DNA of 64,000 nt from Ostreococcus mediterraneus. Its lineage: Eukaryota > Chlorophyta > Mamiellophyceae > Mamiellales > Bathycoccaceae. Both the position numbers and the translations under genes were made by a program. This document shows positions 29,724-39,031 of this stretch, piece by piece. The stretch's first letter is position 1. Each line of letters begins with the position of its first letter. The stretch covers positions 667,502 through 731,501 of the forward strand of contig WMKK01000004.1 of assembly GCA_012295225.1 (NCBI GenBank). The letters run 5' to 3'. The notes beneath the pieces were generated by a model. The model was not told where the DNA came from and did not search any database. It saw nothing but the letters and a program-made list of their open reading frames with translations.

Positions 29724-32327
29724 ATGTCTCTCAGGGACGAATTCATTCGCCACGGCGTCGTCGTCATCCCTGGTGCCGTACCCGGCGACGTTGTCGAGCG
29801 CTGCGTCGCGCAGCTCGCGCGTGACCTGGAGCACCCAGTGGTGCAGCCCGAGAGCGGGACGCCGCGTGGGGCATCGCTCAGTGACCCATCGACGTGGCCG
29901 AGCGGCACGGCGAGACGCGTGATTGAAGTCGTCGCCGCAGAGGAGGGCACGCACTGGCGAGACGTGCGAGAGAGTCCTAAATTGCGCGAGGCTTTGGATA
30001 TGATTTTGGGCGAGGATGCGTGGACGGTCGAGGCCAACGTCGTGGACGCCGAACGCGGGATATGCGAGCCTAGACATTGGTATTGCCCGGTGACGTTTCC
30101 AGAAGGTAATGAAGAAGCAAAGGCGGCGGCACTCAAGGCGAAAGCTATCGTTGCGAGGGCGGAACAGAGTGAGAAACGACGCAAGGTGAGTGGCGCGAGC
30201 GGCTTGTGTACGCCGGCGCCGGCGCATTGGACAGAGTGTGATAGCGGGAACGTGCGCGAGTTGCGCGAAAGTGGACACGATTGGGAAGATATTGCAAAAA
30301 TGATTAGTACGAGTGAGACAATATGGACGGCTAATGATTGTAAGGCGCATTATGAGCCGGCATGGGCGCCAGAGCACGACGCCCAGTTGATGGCTCTGGT
30401 GCAAGCGTACGGTGAAAAGTGGCAAACTATTGCCAATGCGATAAGCAGTCAAAGACCCGGATGCACAAAAGCGCAGATTCGCGGTCGCGCAATGATGTTG
30501 TTGGATGAAAGATCGCCTAATATGACGGATGATGCCCATAATGTCAGCGTGGTTGGGCCGACAAATGTTCTGGATCCAGGAACGTCTTGGCATCCAGTGA
30601 ATCGCCGACGTATGCTCAATCGCGGGTGGCACTTGGACATTGGTGCTGGATTCGACACGGACTGGATGCGCACGCCCGAAGGGCACCCGTTTCAAGGGGC
30701 GATTATTTTACTTTTCCTAACTGACTGCGCTCCTGGTGGAGGTGGAACGGCGTTCATCAAAGGCTCGCACCGATGGGTAGCGTCATATTTGCGTAAAAAA
30801 GGTGGAGTGTCGCACCAAAACGTGAACGCTTGGGCCATTGATCTCGTAGGTGAATTATCTAGCAAAGGTCGACTCCCGCTGTCGTATGAGATGGATAAGC
30901 ATGAGGCAGAAAACGCGATGAGCCGAGACGATATTGATGGTGTCATTGAGCAAGTAAGCGGCCAGGCCGGAACAATCGTGCTCCTACATCCATGGCTCAT
31001 CCATAGCGGCACAAGTAACCTTACTGCAGATGTGCGCCTATTGGCGAATGGTATGGCACGCGTCAAGCAAGAGTCGTTTGACGCGCATGGTATTTCAGTG
31101 CTCAAAGAAGTGCAAGCGCTCGAGCCAAAGCTGAAGAGAGAAACCGACTTTTTGCCGTCGACATGTCCAGACGATCAAGTAAAGCGCGCGCCGCCAGACA
31201 ACAGACTTCCCAAAGTGAGTGTAATTTGTCCGGTGCATAACGCCGCGCGATGGATTGATGAAACGTTGGCTTCAGTGTGCATGCAGACATACACTGGCCC
31301 TATAGAAGTCAGCATATTTGACGACTCTAGTTCTGACGGTTCAGCAAGCATAATCCGCCGCTGGGCTAAAGCGTTCGCACGCATCGGTATCAAATGCGTT
31401 GCAAATGGTTCGCGCTGGGTGGAAAGCGCTAACTTTGTCAAGGAAGATGCCCCAAATCAGGGCATTGGATTTTGCCGAAATCGCTGCATCGGGCAAAGTA
31501 CGGGTGAAATTCTAGTGTTCTTAGACTCGGACGACGTGATGATGCCGAATCGAATGGAGTTACAAGTACCGTTGGCCGTTGAACATCCGACGGCTATCAT
31601 CGGCGGGTGCTGGAAGCGATATCCAAGTGGTTCAACGGAGCACTACGAAGCTTGGGCAAATATGATGACGCGAAATGAACTTCATTTTGAACAATTTCGT
31701 GAATGCACTGTGTTACTTCCGACTTGGTGCATGACGCGTTCGATCGCCGACGCTGTTGGCGGATTTGTTGAGGCCGCACCCGGCTCCGGTGAGGCTGAAG
31801 ATCTGATTTTCTTTCACCGTCATTTGGAGTTACACTACGACGCAAACCTCGCCGCAAACAAGCCGTCGTTATTGCGAGCTGGCGAGTACCCAGATAATCC
31901 TGTTTTATTGTACCGATGGAGTCCGCAGAGCGCGTCAGCGCGTTGCAGCAGGCGTCGTTTGCTGCAAGTGCGCGCCGAGGCATTTGAAAAGCGAATTTTA
32001 TCCACTGAAGGTTGGTCGAAGTTTATAATTTGGGGCGCTGGCCGGGACGCTAAAAACTTTATGAATGAGCTCTCGCCAGCTGCGCGTGCCCGAGTACAAG
32101 CGATGATCGACATCGATCCACGTAAAACCGGGCGTCAATATAGCAACTCACAAGTTCCAGAACAGGCTCCCGTGCCGATTTTGCACTTTTCAAAAGTCCC
32201 TCGCGGTCTTCCAGTCGTCGTATGCGTGGCGAAGCGACGCAAAGGATCGGGTGAGGAAGGAGATTTAGAATCTAACGTGGACACTCTCGGATTGATTGAG
32301 GGTCAGACGTTGTGGTATTTCAACTAG
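29724..32327 (+). CDS. PhyH-like oxygenase / tandem SANT / family-2 glycosyltransferase fusion
   Basis: 867 residues from ATG 29724 (ATG 29631 would add 31). The first part reads MSLRDEFIRHGVVVIPGAV, typical of a phytanoyl-CoA dioxygenase fold. It continues after an insert with GWHLDIG (H-x-D), GGGGTAFIKGSHRW and HPWLIHSGTSN (distal His). The insert (about 162-255) has two Myb/SANT-like helices (HWTECDSGNVREL and WAPEHDAQLMALVQAYGEKW). From about 494, LPKVSVICPVHN opens a GT2 domain with FLDSDD near 601. The C-terminal part (FIIWGAGRDAKNF near 766, then PILHF and VVCVA) is like vertebrate B3GNTL1. That protein has been described as a queuosine-tRNA galactosyltransferase. A tRNA-modifying role for the fusion is speculation. 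Confidence 0.8.
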   Translation: MSLRDEFIRHGVVVIPGAVPGDVVERCVAQLARDLEHPVVQPESGTPRGASLSDPSTWPSGTARRVIEVVAAEEGTHWRDVRESPKLREALDMILGEDAWTVEANVVDAERGICEPRHWYCPVTFPEGNEEAKAAALKAKAIVARAEQSEKRRKVSGASGLCTPAPAHWTECDSGNVRELRESGHDWEDIAKMISTSETIWTANDCKAHYEPAWAPEHDAQLMALVQAYGEKWQTIANAISSQRPGCTKAQIRGRAMMLLDERSPNMTDDAHNVSVVGPTNVLDPGTSWHPVNRRRMLNRGWHLDIGAGFDTDWMRTPEGHPFQGAIILLFLTDCAPGGGGTAFIKGSHRWVASYLRKKGGVSHQNVNAWAIDLVGELSSKGRLPLSYEMDKHEAENAMSRDDIDGVIEQVSGQAGTIVLLHPWLIHSGTSNLTADVRLLANGMARVKQESFDAHGISVLKEVQALEPKLKRETDFLPSTCPDDQVKRAPPDNRLPKVSVICPVHNAARWIDETLASVCMQTYTGPIEVSIFDDSSSDGSASIIRRWAKAFARIGIKCVANGSRWVESANFVKEDAPNQGIGFCRNRCIGQSTGEILVFLDSDDVMMPNRMELQVPLAVEHPTAIIGGCWKRYPSGSTEHYEAWANMMTRNELHFEQFRECTVLLPTWCMTRSIADAVGGFVEAAPGSGEAEDLIFFHRHLELHYDANLAANKPSLLRAGEYPDNPVLLYRWSPQSASARCSRRRLLQVRAEAFEKRILSTEGWSKFIIWGAGRDAKNFMNELSPAARARVQAMIDIDPRKTGRQYSNSQVPEQAPVPILHFSKVPRGLPVVVCVAKRRKGSGEEGDLESNVDTLGLIEGQTLWYFN

Positions 32328-32360
32328 CCATAACTTTCATACTACATCATTTATCTAGCA

Positions 32361-33413
32361 TCATCTCAACTCTATAAACCGACGAAACTTTTCTACGACA
32401 CTCGGAGGCCAACGGCGAATGTGTAACAACCAATCAGTATCGCGATAAAGCTCACATCCGTCAAGAACTGGCCCGCCTTCTACTAACTGCCCAGAATTAA
32501 TCATCGTGCACGCTACGTTCCACGTCTCCTCGGCTCGTTCTTGTTCCCCGCGGGCGTAATACAGCGCGGATAGAGCGGCACGCATGTCCACGCTACCCGC
32601 GGCGCGCCGCGAAACTTTTTCCATGTCGCGAATTGCCCCGTCTAAATCACCCAACTCAGCCTTCATCAGCGCCGCATTCGATGATGCGTAAATTTGTCCG
32701 CTAAGATTCCTACTTTGCTGCATGATATCCGCCGCTGTCAAGAAATCCTCGAGCGCCAAATCGTACCTACCCACGCTCACGTAACAGTTGCCCCGACTAT
32801 TCACCACATACGGTGGCGTCGCACCAATCATCGCGCTAAGCTTAATAGCCTCCGAATAATCCTTAATCGCCGAGTCCCAATCAGAAATTCCCTCGTACGC
32901 CAACGCTCTATTCGACAACATCCCGAGCGACCGATAGTTTGCAGGCTCCATCGCTTCGGCTTTATTGTAATCATCGATAGCGTCCCGAAACCGCTTCAAA
33001 TCCACCAACACCTGCGCCCGCCTTTCGAGCCACACCGCCTCATCGGGTTCCATGGCGATTATTTTCGTCAGCGCCTGGTACGCGCGCGGCAAATCACGCT
33101 GGTAGTACGCTTGCTTTGCGGTGCGCTCGAGTGCGTCGAAATCATCGACATCAGCAGCCGCTCGAGCGACGCCGCGCGACGGCGCGACAACGATGAGCGA
33201 CGCCGCAGCGAGGAACCGTCGACGCGATGCCGATGTCGATGTCGATGTCGATGCCGATGTCGATGCCAACGCCGCGGGCGCGAGCGCGACGGATGACGCC
33301 AGAGCCATGGTGCGGCGACGACTGACGACGTCACTCGCGCACTCAGCGATGTTCGAGGACTGGACGTGGCGCGACGGCGCGTCGAGCGGCACTCGCGCGC
33401 GCGAGGCGCTCAT
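32361..33413 (-). CDS. Thylakoid-lumen TPR protein (Tat-targeted)
   Basis: 350 residues from ATG 33413. ATG 33566 and 33308 are alternatives. A TATATATATA tract at 33580-33589 suggests transcription starts downstream of 33566, so that start is less likely. The N-terminus is Ser/Arg/Ala-rich (transit peptide). A twin-arginine signal follows, SRRRFLAAASL, with a hydrophobic stretch and a cleavage site near GVARAA. Next are TPR repeats (for example FDALERTAKQAYYQRDLPRAY, ALAYEGISDWDSAIKDYSEAI and GRYDLALEDFLTAADIM). Proteins of this kind sit in the thylakoid lumen; specific function is unknown. A plain TPR adaptor in the lumen is the most I can say. Mature part is ~270 residues. Confidence 0.78.
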   Translation of the reverse strand: MSASRARVPLDAPSRHVQSSNIAECASDVVSRRRTMALASSVALAPAALASTSASTSTSTSASRRRFLAAASLIVVAPSRGVARAAADVDDFDALERTAKQAYYQRDLPRAYQALTKIIAMEPDEAVWLERRAQVLVDLKRFRDAIDDYNKAEAMEPANYRSLGMLSNRALAYEGISDWDSAIKDYSEAIKLSAMIGATPPYVVNSRGNCYVSVGRYDLALEDFLTAADIMQQSRNLSGQIYASSNAALMKAELGDLDGAIRDMEKVSRRAAGSVDMRAALSALYYARGEQERAEETWNVACTMINSGQLVEGGPVLDGCELYRDTDWLLHIRRWPPSVVEKFRRFIELR

Positions 33414-33669
33414 TGGGGTCGCGTGCTTTAGCGTCTGCGTGGTTTGCGCGCTCGTAGCGCGACTGGTGGGCTTGCGCGGCGCCAGGAGACGCGGCGCTCG
33501 GGCGTACGAGAAAAAGCGCCACAGGGGGTGAACGCGCGTCACGGGGGCTGTCGAACGTAGACGCATAGCTGATGTAGTGTATATATATAGCATATAGTGT
33601 TGATTGGTGTGAACGCGCACGACTAGAAGTGCGCTACTGATTTTCTGTGGCGTCGGTTGGCTCGTCGGC

Positions 33670-35211
33670 TTAGTGTTGCGGCAAGTCGCCCTCGCCGATG
33701 CCGAATAACAAATTGGGCAAAGCCTCCGGGATTGCAGACTGACGGTTTAAGCGTCGCTTTTTCTTCTCACCGTCTTCTGCGGTCGGAGCCTTCTTTGCGC
33801 CGAGCTTGGGCATTTGAATCATACCGAGCGGCATTCGAATGCCTTCGTTTGCCGGCGCGGCGGGCGGCGCGGCGACGGCGTTTTCATTCGTCACCGCCGC
33901 CGGCGCATTGGGCTTCTTCGCACTCTTCGCCGCGGGTGGCGCGCGCGTCTTTTTCACCGGCACGTCTACTTCATCGTACTCCGAGTCGCTGTCGTCTTGC
34001 TCGTCTTCGTCTTCGTCGCCCGCGGAGTTTGGCGGTTGGTATGGTGCGGTGGCGTCAATAACCACCGACGCCGGCGGTGCAACGCGTTCGGCACGACGCT
34101 TGCGACCGATGCCTGCGCGACTGGTACCCGTGGGTTTCTTGGATGCCGCTGTGCGCGCCGTTCGGTTGCGCACAACAGACTTGTCCGCATGCTTTGTGCG
34201 CGACGTGCGAAGCGTCTCAATCACTTCCGCCGCAGTCGCCTCTGCGGCGACATCGTACTTTGATCGAAGTTCGGCGCGTTCTTCACGCCCGCGGCGAGCG
34301 GTCAACTTACGCTCGAAAACTTCTTCATCGCGAGCGATGAGCTTGGCGCGCATCTTTTCAATCTCGGCGCGAGCGCGCTCTAAGGATTTGTCTTGCTCTC
34401 TAACGCGTCGCTCGAGCGCCTTGACTGCTCCAGTCTTTGCCCCAAGCTCAATCTCCGCTTGGTCCAGCTTCGTTCGCAATTCAACAGAAGTGTCGCTCGT
34501 CGATGTCGCTTCACTCGAAGCGCCGCCGCCTTCCGAACGAGCATAGAGACGTTGATTCCAATCCGCGAGCTGCGACTTTAAGAAGGTTTGCGCGCCGTCG
34601 CGTTCAGCCACGGCTCGTTGAAGATCAGATTTCGTGCCCTCAGCCGCCGCAAGTTCGCGTTTGAGAGTCGCATTCTCTTCACGAGCATCGATAACCTTTT
34701 CTTCCAAACGCGCAATCTTTGCATTCAACGTTTCCTCCTTGACGCGCGCTTCGATGTCATCCTCGGCGCGTCTCGGCGCCTCGTACGCGCGCCGTTCCTC
34801 TTCTTCCGCCGCCCGACTCAGCGCCTCACTCGCATCTCGCAAAGATTCACGCAAGTACATCACTTCATTTCTCAGCGCTGAAGCACATTCATGCTCTTCA
34901 ATCAATTGCGCCTTTAATATCTCATTCGCCGTCAACGCTTCGTCCAAGTCGTCTCGCGTCGCCTCCTCGCGCGCCTCCACGCACGCGATCACTTTTTTCA
35001 ACTCCGTCAACTCCAACGCCGCACTCGACAGCGCATACTCTCTCTCACTCAACTCCACCTGTGCCGCCGCCGCAAGCTTCTCAAAATCACTCTCATACTT
35101 GGACTTCTCCGCCCCAAACGCGCTCACGACGAGCGACAGCTTTTCGCGCAACAGTGCAATCTCAGCCTCTGAAAACTTCCCTGCCGACCGCGCGTCATCG
35201 AGCTTCGTCAT
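33670..35211 (-). CDS. Coiled-coil protein with basic, disordered C-terminus, unknown function
   Basis: 513 residues from a good ATG. Residues about 10-320 are almost continuous coiled coil (for example KFSEAEIALLREKLSLVVSA, NAKIARLEEKVIDAREENAT and VKALERRVREQDKSLERARA). The C-terminal ~190 residues are disordered: KKPTGTSRAGIGRKRRAER (basic), an acidic patch (DEDEDEQDDSDSEYDEVDV), then Pro/Ala-rich sequence. A short distinct tail begins MPLGMIQMPKLGAKK and ends LPNLLFGIGEGDLPQH. The basic clusters could serve as a nuclear localisation signal. I do not recognise the family. Confidence 0.72.
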   Translation of the reverse strand: MTKLDDARSAGKFSEAEIALLREKLSLVVSAFGAEKSKYESDFEKLAAAAQVELSEREYALSSAALELTELKKVIACVEAREEATRDDLDEALTANEILKAQLIEEHECASALRNEVMYLRESLRDASEALSRAAEEEERRAYEAPRRAEDDIEARVKEETLNAKIARLEEKVIDAREENATLKRELAAAEGTKSDLQRAVAERDGAQTFLKSQLADWNQRLYARSEGGGASSEATSTSDTSVELRTKLDQAEIELGAKTGAVKALERRVREQDKSLERARAEIEKMRAKLIARDEEVFERKLTARRGREERAELRSKYDVAAEATAAEVIETLRTSRTKHADKSVVRNRTARTAASKKPTGTSRAGIGRKRRAERVAPPASVVIDATAPYQPPNSAGDEDEDEQDDSDSEYDEVDVPVKKTRAPPAAKSAKKPNAPAAVTNENAVAAPPAAPANEGIRMPLGMIQMPKLGAKKAPTAEDGEKKKRRLNRQSAIPEALPNLLFGIGEGDLPQH

Positions 35212-35692
35212 GAGCGTCTTTGAAAACCCCTACACACACGTCACGCGTGAGCGTCATTCACACACATTCGTCAGTCTACGCCCTTCACGACGCGCGCGCG
35301 ACGCGCGACGTCCCGCGAGCCATCCAATTCAAACGTCTCTTTGCGTCGCCCATCGTCATCATCATCGCGCGTTCGACCCTTTCGCGCACACGCACCCGCA
35401 TTTCACCCATATCCTCGCTCGGGACGTAACGCGCCATTTGTGCGCTCACGCGCATGCTCGCGCGACGCCCGAGTCGCCGTCGACGGCGCGAAGTGTCGCC
35501 CGAGTCGCCGCGACACCGCAAACGGTCACCACGCCCGCGGGCGTTCGCACGCCGACTGTCCGAACATCGTCCTCGACGCATCCCTCTCCCATACTCCACG
35601 CGCGCGCGCGCCCAACAGTGCTCCCTTCGCGAGCCCATGGGGGTGCGATGCATGGAATGGATCTATGATAGTCAGTCTATAGTCACAGTACG

Positions 35693-35735
35693 ACACGAGC
35701 ACCCCATCGCGAGGCGATGGGATCCGGTTTCGTGT
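35693..35735. other. Nested inverted repeat (possible structured RNA)
   Basis: An inner 8-bp perfect stem, CCCATCGC (35703-35710) with GCGATGGG (35714-35721), closes on a GAG loop. An outer perfect 6-bp stem pairs ACACGA (35693-35698) with TCGTGT (35730-35735). The interior loops are 4 and 8 bases. It lies outside any recognised coding sequence. Strand and function are unknown. Confidence 0.5.
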
Positions 35736-35834
35736 GCGCGACGTCGCGTGACCAGTGACCGCGTCACGGGCGCGGAGGGCGTTCGAATACGCGCGTCTCG
35801 GTACATACAAAAACCGATCCGATCCCATGTGTGT

Positions 35835-35852
35835 CGAGATACGCATATCTCG
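35835..35852. other. Perfect 7-bp hairpin
   Basis: CGAGATA (35835-35841) is followed by a CGCA loop and the exact complement TATCTCG (35846-35852). It lies about 100 bp after the nested hairpin in the same non-coding stretch. It might be a second arm of the same RNA or a binding palindrome. Confidence 0.45.
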
Positions 35853-36274
35853 AATACCGAATCATAGCATGTTAACACATAAAGTACTACACGTATTATG
35901 ATGTACATGTCTCTATATAACTAACAATGCATATTGTTAGCTCATCATTTTAAGCAGACGTAGACATTGTAATACATTGTAATAGACGACACGATTCGAC
36001 GCAAAGTCAAAACAATTCAACGCCGTACGGACAGACTTCTGTCTAAAGTCCGGGCTACAATACGCACGACGACGGCGATCACGTGAGAATGTGTTTTGTT
36101 AGGAATCCGGAGGGTTGAGTGCCGGGCGTCTCGTGTTCCGTGTTTCCTGGTCATGATTGGTCGTTCGAGTCCCTCTGCGCGCGCGAACGGACACGCCGGG
36201 GCGACGGCCCACGGCGCGCGCGGGCGCATCGCTCGGCGCGACACTTCTGTACACCCCGAGTTCACGACAGCACC

Positions 36275-37462
36275 ATGTCCGCTCAATTCGCCACTCAATC
36301 CATCGTGAGGTACGTGTTCGTCGCGACGCCGTCGCGCGCTGCGTGCGCGCATCGCGCGCGCGCGAGGGCGCGATTGGCCGACGGTGCGCGCGCGCGAGAT
36401 ATCGCGGTCGATCGCGAAGATACGGCGCGAGGATCGCGCGTTCGCGCGCGTCGCGTGCGTCGTGCGGGCATCGCGCATGGCGCGTGGCGCGCGCGATGGA
36501 TGGGGGGAATATGTGTGCATGTATTGTGGGGCGATGAGGCGCGGAGGCGCGGTCGCGGTGGCGCGAGAGAGAGGGCGATGGGCGCGTGGGTGATGTGGTG
36601 GCTCGGGATATCTCGCGCGCGGACGAGCGGCGCGCGCGGGTCGAGCGTCGTTGCGTGCGCGCGGTGGGTGCGGCGATGGCGATTGTGGTGTGGAGAGGAT
36701 GATGCGAATGGTGGTTTCTTCGCGACGGGCGTGAATGTGATGACTGACGCGGGTGTTGATTGTGTTTTTTTTCGTCGTAGCTTGCGCGCGCGCTGCGCGA
36801 CCAAGCCGCGCGCGACGCGCTCGTCCGTCGTCGTGAACGCGTCTGCGCGTCCGCTCTGGATGCCGGGCTCTGATGCTCCGGCGCACTTGAAGGGTGAAAT
36901 GCCGGGTGACTACGGTTTCGACCCGCTCGAGTTGGGCGTTGACCCGAAGGACCTGTCGTGGTACCAGCAAGCCGAACTCCAGCACTGCCGCTGGGCGATG
37001 CTCGGCCTCGCCGGTATGGTTGCCCCGGAACTCTTGACCTCCATGGGCATCAGCAACTTGCCGAACTGGCACGAAGCGCCGTTCTATGACGGCTACTTCA
37101 CCGATGCCACCACTCTCTTTGTCGTGCAAATGATCATGATGAACTGGGCGGAGCTTCGCAGATGGCAAGACATCAAGAACCCGGGCTCGGCTAACGTCGA
37201 CCCGGCGTTCCCGAACAACAAGCTTCCGGATGGCGAAGTTGGCTACCCGGCGGGCATTTTCGACCCGCTCAACTACTCCAAGGGTGACTTGAAGACGTTG
37301 AAGGTTAAGGAGATCGCCAACGGTAGATTGGCCATGGTCGCGTGCTTGGGCTGCTTCATCCAGTACGACCACACTGGCGTTGGCCCGGTGGCCAACTTGG
37401 CGTCCCACCTCGCTGACCCGGCCAACAACAATGTCTTCAAGGCTGCGTTCATTGGCTTCTAA
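36275..37462 (+). CDS. Light-harvesting chlorophyll a/b-binding protein, LHCI (Lhca) type, two exons
   Basis: Exons 36275-36309 and 36781-37462 give 238 residues. Exon 1 encodes MSAQFATQSIV; the split codon makes Ser and exon 2 continues LRARCATKPRATRSSVVVNA, a plastid transit peptide. The mature start is near ASARPLWMPGSDAP. LHC helices are seen: AELQHCRWAMLGLAGM (helix B), a middle helix around TLFVVQMIMMNWAEL, and KEIANGRLAMVACLGCFIQ (helix A). The motif before CRWAML is QH, so the chlorophyll ligand there is His, not the Asn of red-shifted Lhca3/4. The protein binds pigments and funnels energy to photosystem I. The intron (471 bp) has GTACGTG, a TGACTGAC branch-like site and a T-rich acceptor. 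It is an exact multiple of three with no in-frame stop. Confidence 0.92.
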   Translation: MSAQFATQSIVRYVFVATPSRAACAHRARARARLADGARARDIAVDREDTARGSRVRARRVRRAGIAHGAWRARWMGGICVHVLWGDEARRRGRGGARERAMGAWVMWWLGISRARTSGARGSSVVACARWVRRWRLWCGEDDANGGFFATGVNVMTDAGVDCVFFRRSLRARCATKPRATRSSVVVNASARPLWMPGSDAPAHLKGEMPGDYGFDPLELGVDPKDLSWYQQAELQHCRWAMLGLAGMVAPELLTSMGISNLPNWHEAPFYDGYFTDATTLFVVQMIMMNWAELRRWQDIKNPGSANVDPAFPNNKLPDGEVGYPAGIFDPLNYSKGDLKTLKVKEIANGRLAMVACLGCFIQYDHTGVGPVANLASHLADPANNNVFKAAFIGF

Positions 37463-37734
37463 GCACCTTGCGGTTTTCGTTCTTTGATGATCACCACGCA
37501 TTCGCGTCTCGGCGCGTCGCCGTTGCGGCTCGACGAGACGCGAGCGCTTTAGAATCACTTAGCCATGCTATGCAATCTCTTTTTATATAGCGTAAGTACA
37601 ACAACTCCATGATACAAACCAAACGACACCGAGACATCACCACTCACACTCCCGCGCGCGTCGATCACGCGAACTCTCCGTCGCGCGCGCGCCGAGCTGT
37701 CGCCGAGCGCGTTTGAATACCGACGCCGCACACC

Positions 37735-38778
37735 ATGGCGAACGCCACGTGGACGCGGGAATCCGCCGGTGACGCTCGCACGCCGCACGCAAAGCACCGT
37801 AATGGCGGCAGCGATGCGTCGTCGTCAGCTCGAGCGCACGCGCATCGCGGCGGTGCGGCGTCGGCGATGAACGTCGGCGTCGCCAGCGCATCCAAAGCGA
37901 TTAAAAAGCCGCAGCACAGCGGGCATGGGCACCAACGACGGCGGTCGTCGACGCCCGGGGGCGGTTCCGCGCGAAAACCTAACGCGCTGTCGTCATCTAA
38001 GACGGCGACGCGGCAGGCGATGGAGGATATATTTGACTTGTCCAACGTCGACGCTACGGAGGGGCGAAGAGCGCCGGGCGCGCCCAAGCCAAAGGAGACG
38101 GATGAACACAAGCTCAAGCAACGACAGCGACAGATTGATTATGGGAAAAACACGTTAGGATATGCACGTTATTTGGAGCTCGTGGATAAGAGTACGCGTA
38201 AGGCGAGCGATATCTGGACGCCGGATATTCACGTGTCGATGTCAAAGCGCGCGTTTGACGGGTGCGTGCGCAAATGGCGACGTTTATTACACGCCTACGA
38301 TCCGCCCGTAGAAGATGACGAAGAAATTGTGGCGATTCCGGTTAATCCATTCGCGCGCCCCGAGGGCACGCTGAAACCGGGAGAGTTCATACCAGAGGAG
38401 TTGGCGGAGGCGGCGCGGCGGAGAGCCGAAGCCAAAGCCACGGCGGACGCCGCCGTTCGCGAAGGACGCCGCGTACCAGACGCCAAACTTGCGCCGTTAC
38501 GCGCGTCAACGATGAATGTCAGCACGGCACCGGACTTACCTTCGCATGCGGAAATGTCTCCTGGATGGCAAGCCATCACACCGACGCCATACAAACCTCG
38601 AGGCGAACCGTCTCGATTTGGCGACGCCTCGGCGCGTCGAATTTTCCCTCAAACACCCGCCACAGCGCGCAAACCAGACGCCGAAGGCGACGTAGACATG
38701 ATGGAATGCGACGGCGAAAACGCCGCGAGATCCATCTACGATGATTGGGAGGGTGAGGACTTTGCCGGCGTCGTGTGA
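37735..38778 (+). CDS. SLBP: Histone stem-loop binding protein (SLBP)
   Basis: 347 residues, single exon. The RNA-binding domain (about residues 122-195) reads QRQRQIDYGKNTLGYARYLE and ends FDGCVRKWRRLLHAYDPP. It matches the SLBP signature QINYGKNTxxYxRY ... W ... LHxWDPP. SLBP binds the 3' stem-loop of replication-dependent histone mRNAs and supports their processing, export and translation. The phosphorylatable TPNK motif of animals appears as TPDI. The flanks are Ala/Arg-rich and disordered, with SerPro and ThrPro sites (TPTPYKPRG) and an acidic C-terminus (DDWEGEDFAGVV). No other domain was seen. Confidence 0.93.
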   Translation: MANATWTRESAGDARTPHAKHRNGGSDASSSARAHAHRGGAASAMNVGVASASKAIKKPQHSGHGHQRRRSSTPGGGSARKPNALSSSKTATRQAMEDIFDLSNVDATEGRRAPGAPKPKETDEHKLKQRQRQIDYGKNTLGYARYLELVDKSTRKASDIWTPDIHVSMSKRAFDGCVRKWRRLLHAYDPPVEDDEEIVAIPVNPFARPEGTLKPGEFIPEELAEAARRRAEAKATADAAVREGRRVPDAKLAPLRASTMNVSTAPDLPSHAEMSPGWQAITPTPYKPRGEPSRFGDASARRIFPQTPATARKPDAEGDVDMMECDGENAARSIYDDWEGEDFAGVV

Positions 38779-38881
38779 CGCGCGGCTGACATGAAACATT
38801 TCGCTCGCGTCGTTTACGCGTAGCCCACGACGCGTTGCATAGACAAAACCGCATCACCATCCATAGTAGCGCACGAATATC

Positions 38882-38897
38882 ATATATATATATATAT
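38882..38897. repeat. TA dinucleotide repeat upstream of RPN10
   Basis: A run of alternating A and T at 38882-38897, between the SLBP end and the RPN10 start (ATG 39032). It may act as, or mask, a TATA element. Upstream of RPN10 by ~135 bp. Confidence 0.7.
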
Positions 38898-39031
38898 TCT
38901 TTTCGTCTTCACGCCAGCATCGCGCATCGTACCACATCGCGCACAATCTGCCGAACCGTCGCCGCTCAGGTCGCAGAGGGGACTCTGCTGACCACCTCTG
39001 GGCGCCATTTCACGCCACGTCCACGCGCGCC

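Larger units (their letters stand above)
35212..36274. other. Long non-coding stretch upstream of the LHC gene
   Basis: About 1.06 kb between two divergently oriented genes, long for this compact genome. It begins GC-rich, becomes AT-rich near 35860-36000 (including a TATATAA at 35914-35920 on the plus strand), and turns GC-rich again before the LHC start. It contains two near-perfect hairpins (35693-35735 and 35835-35852). Open frames exist on both strands but none encodes anything I recognise. It may hold the LHC promoter and an RNA gene. Confidence 0.5.

Noticed and set aside
35780-35800. TTCGAAT, like a tRNA T-loop
   Set aside because: No T-stem, anticodon or acceptor arms around it.
36119-36274. 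In-frame extension upstream of the LHC start
   Set aside because: It does not resemble a transit peptide and the MSAQFATQSIV start is typical; treated as 5' leader.
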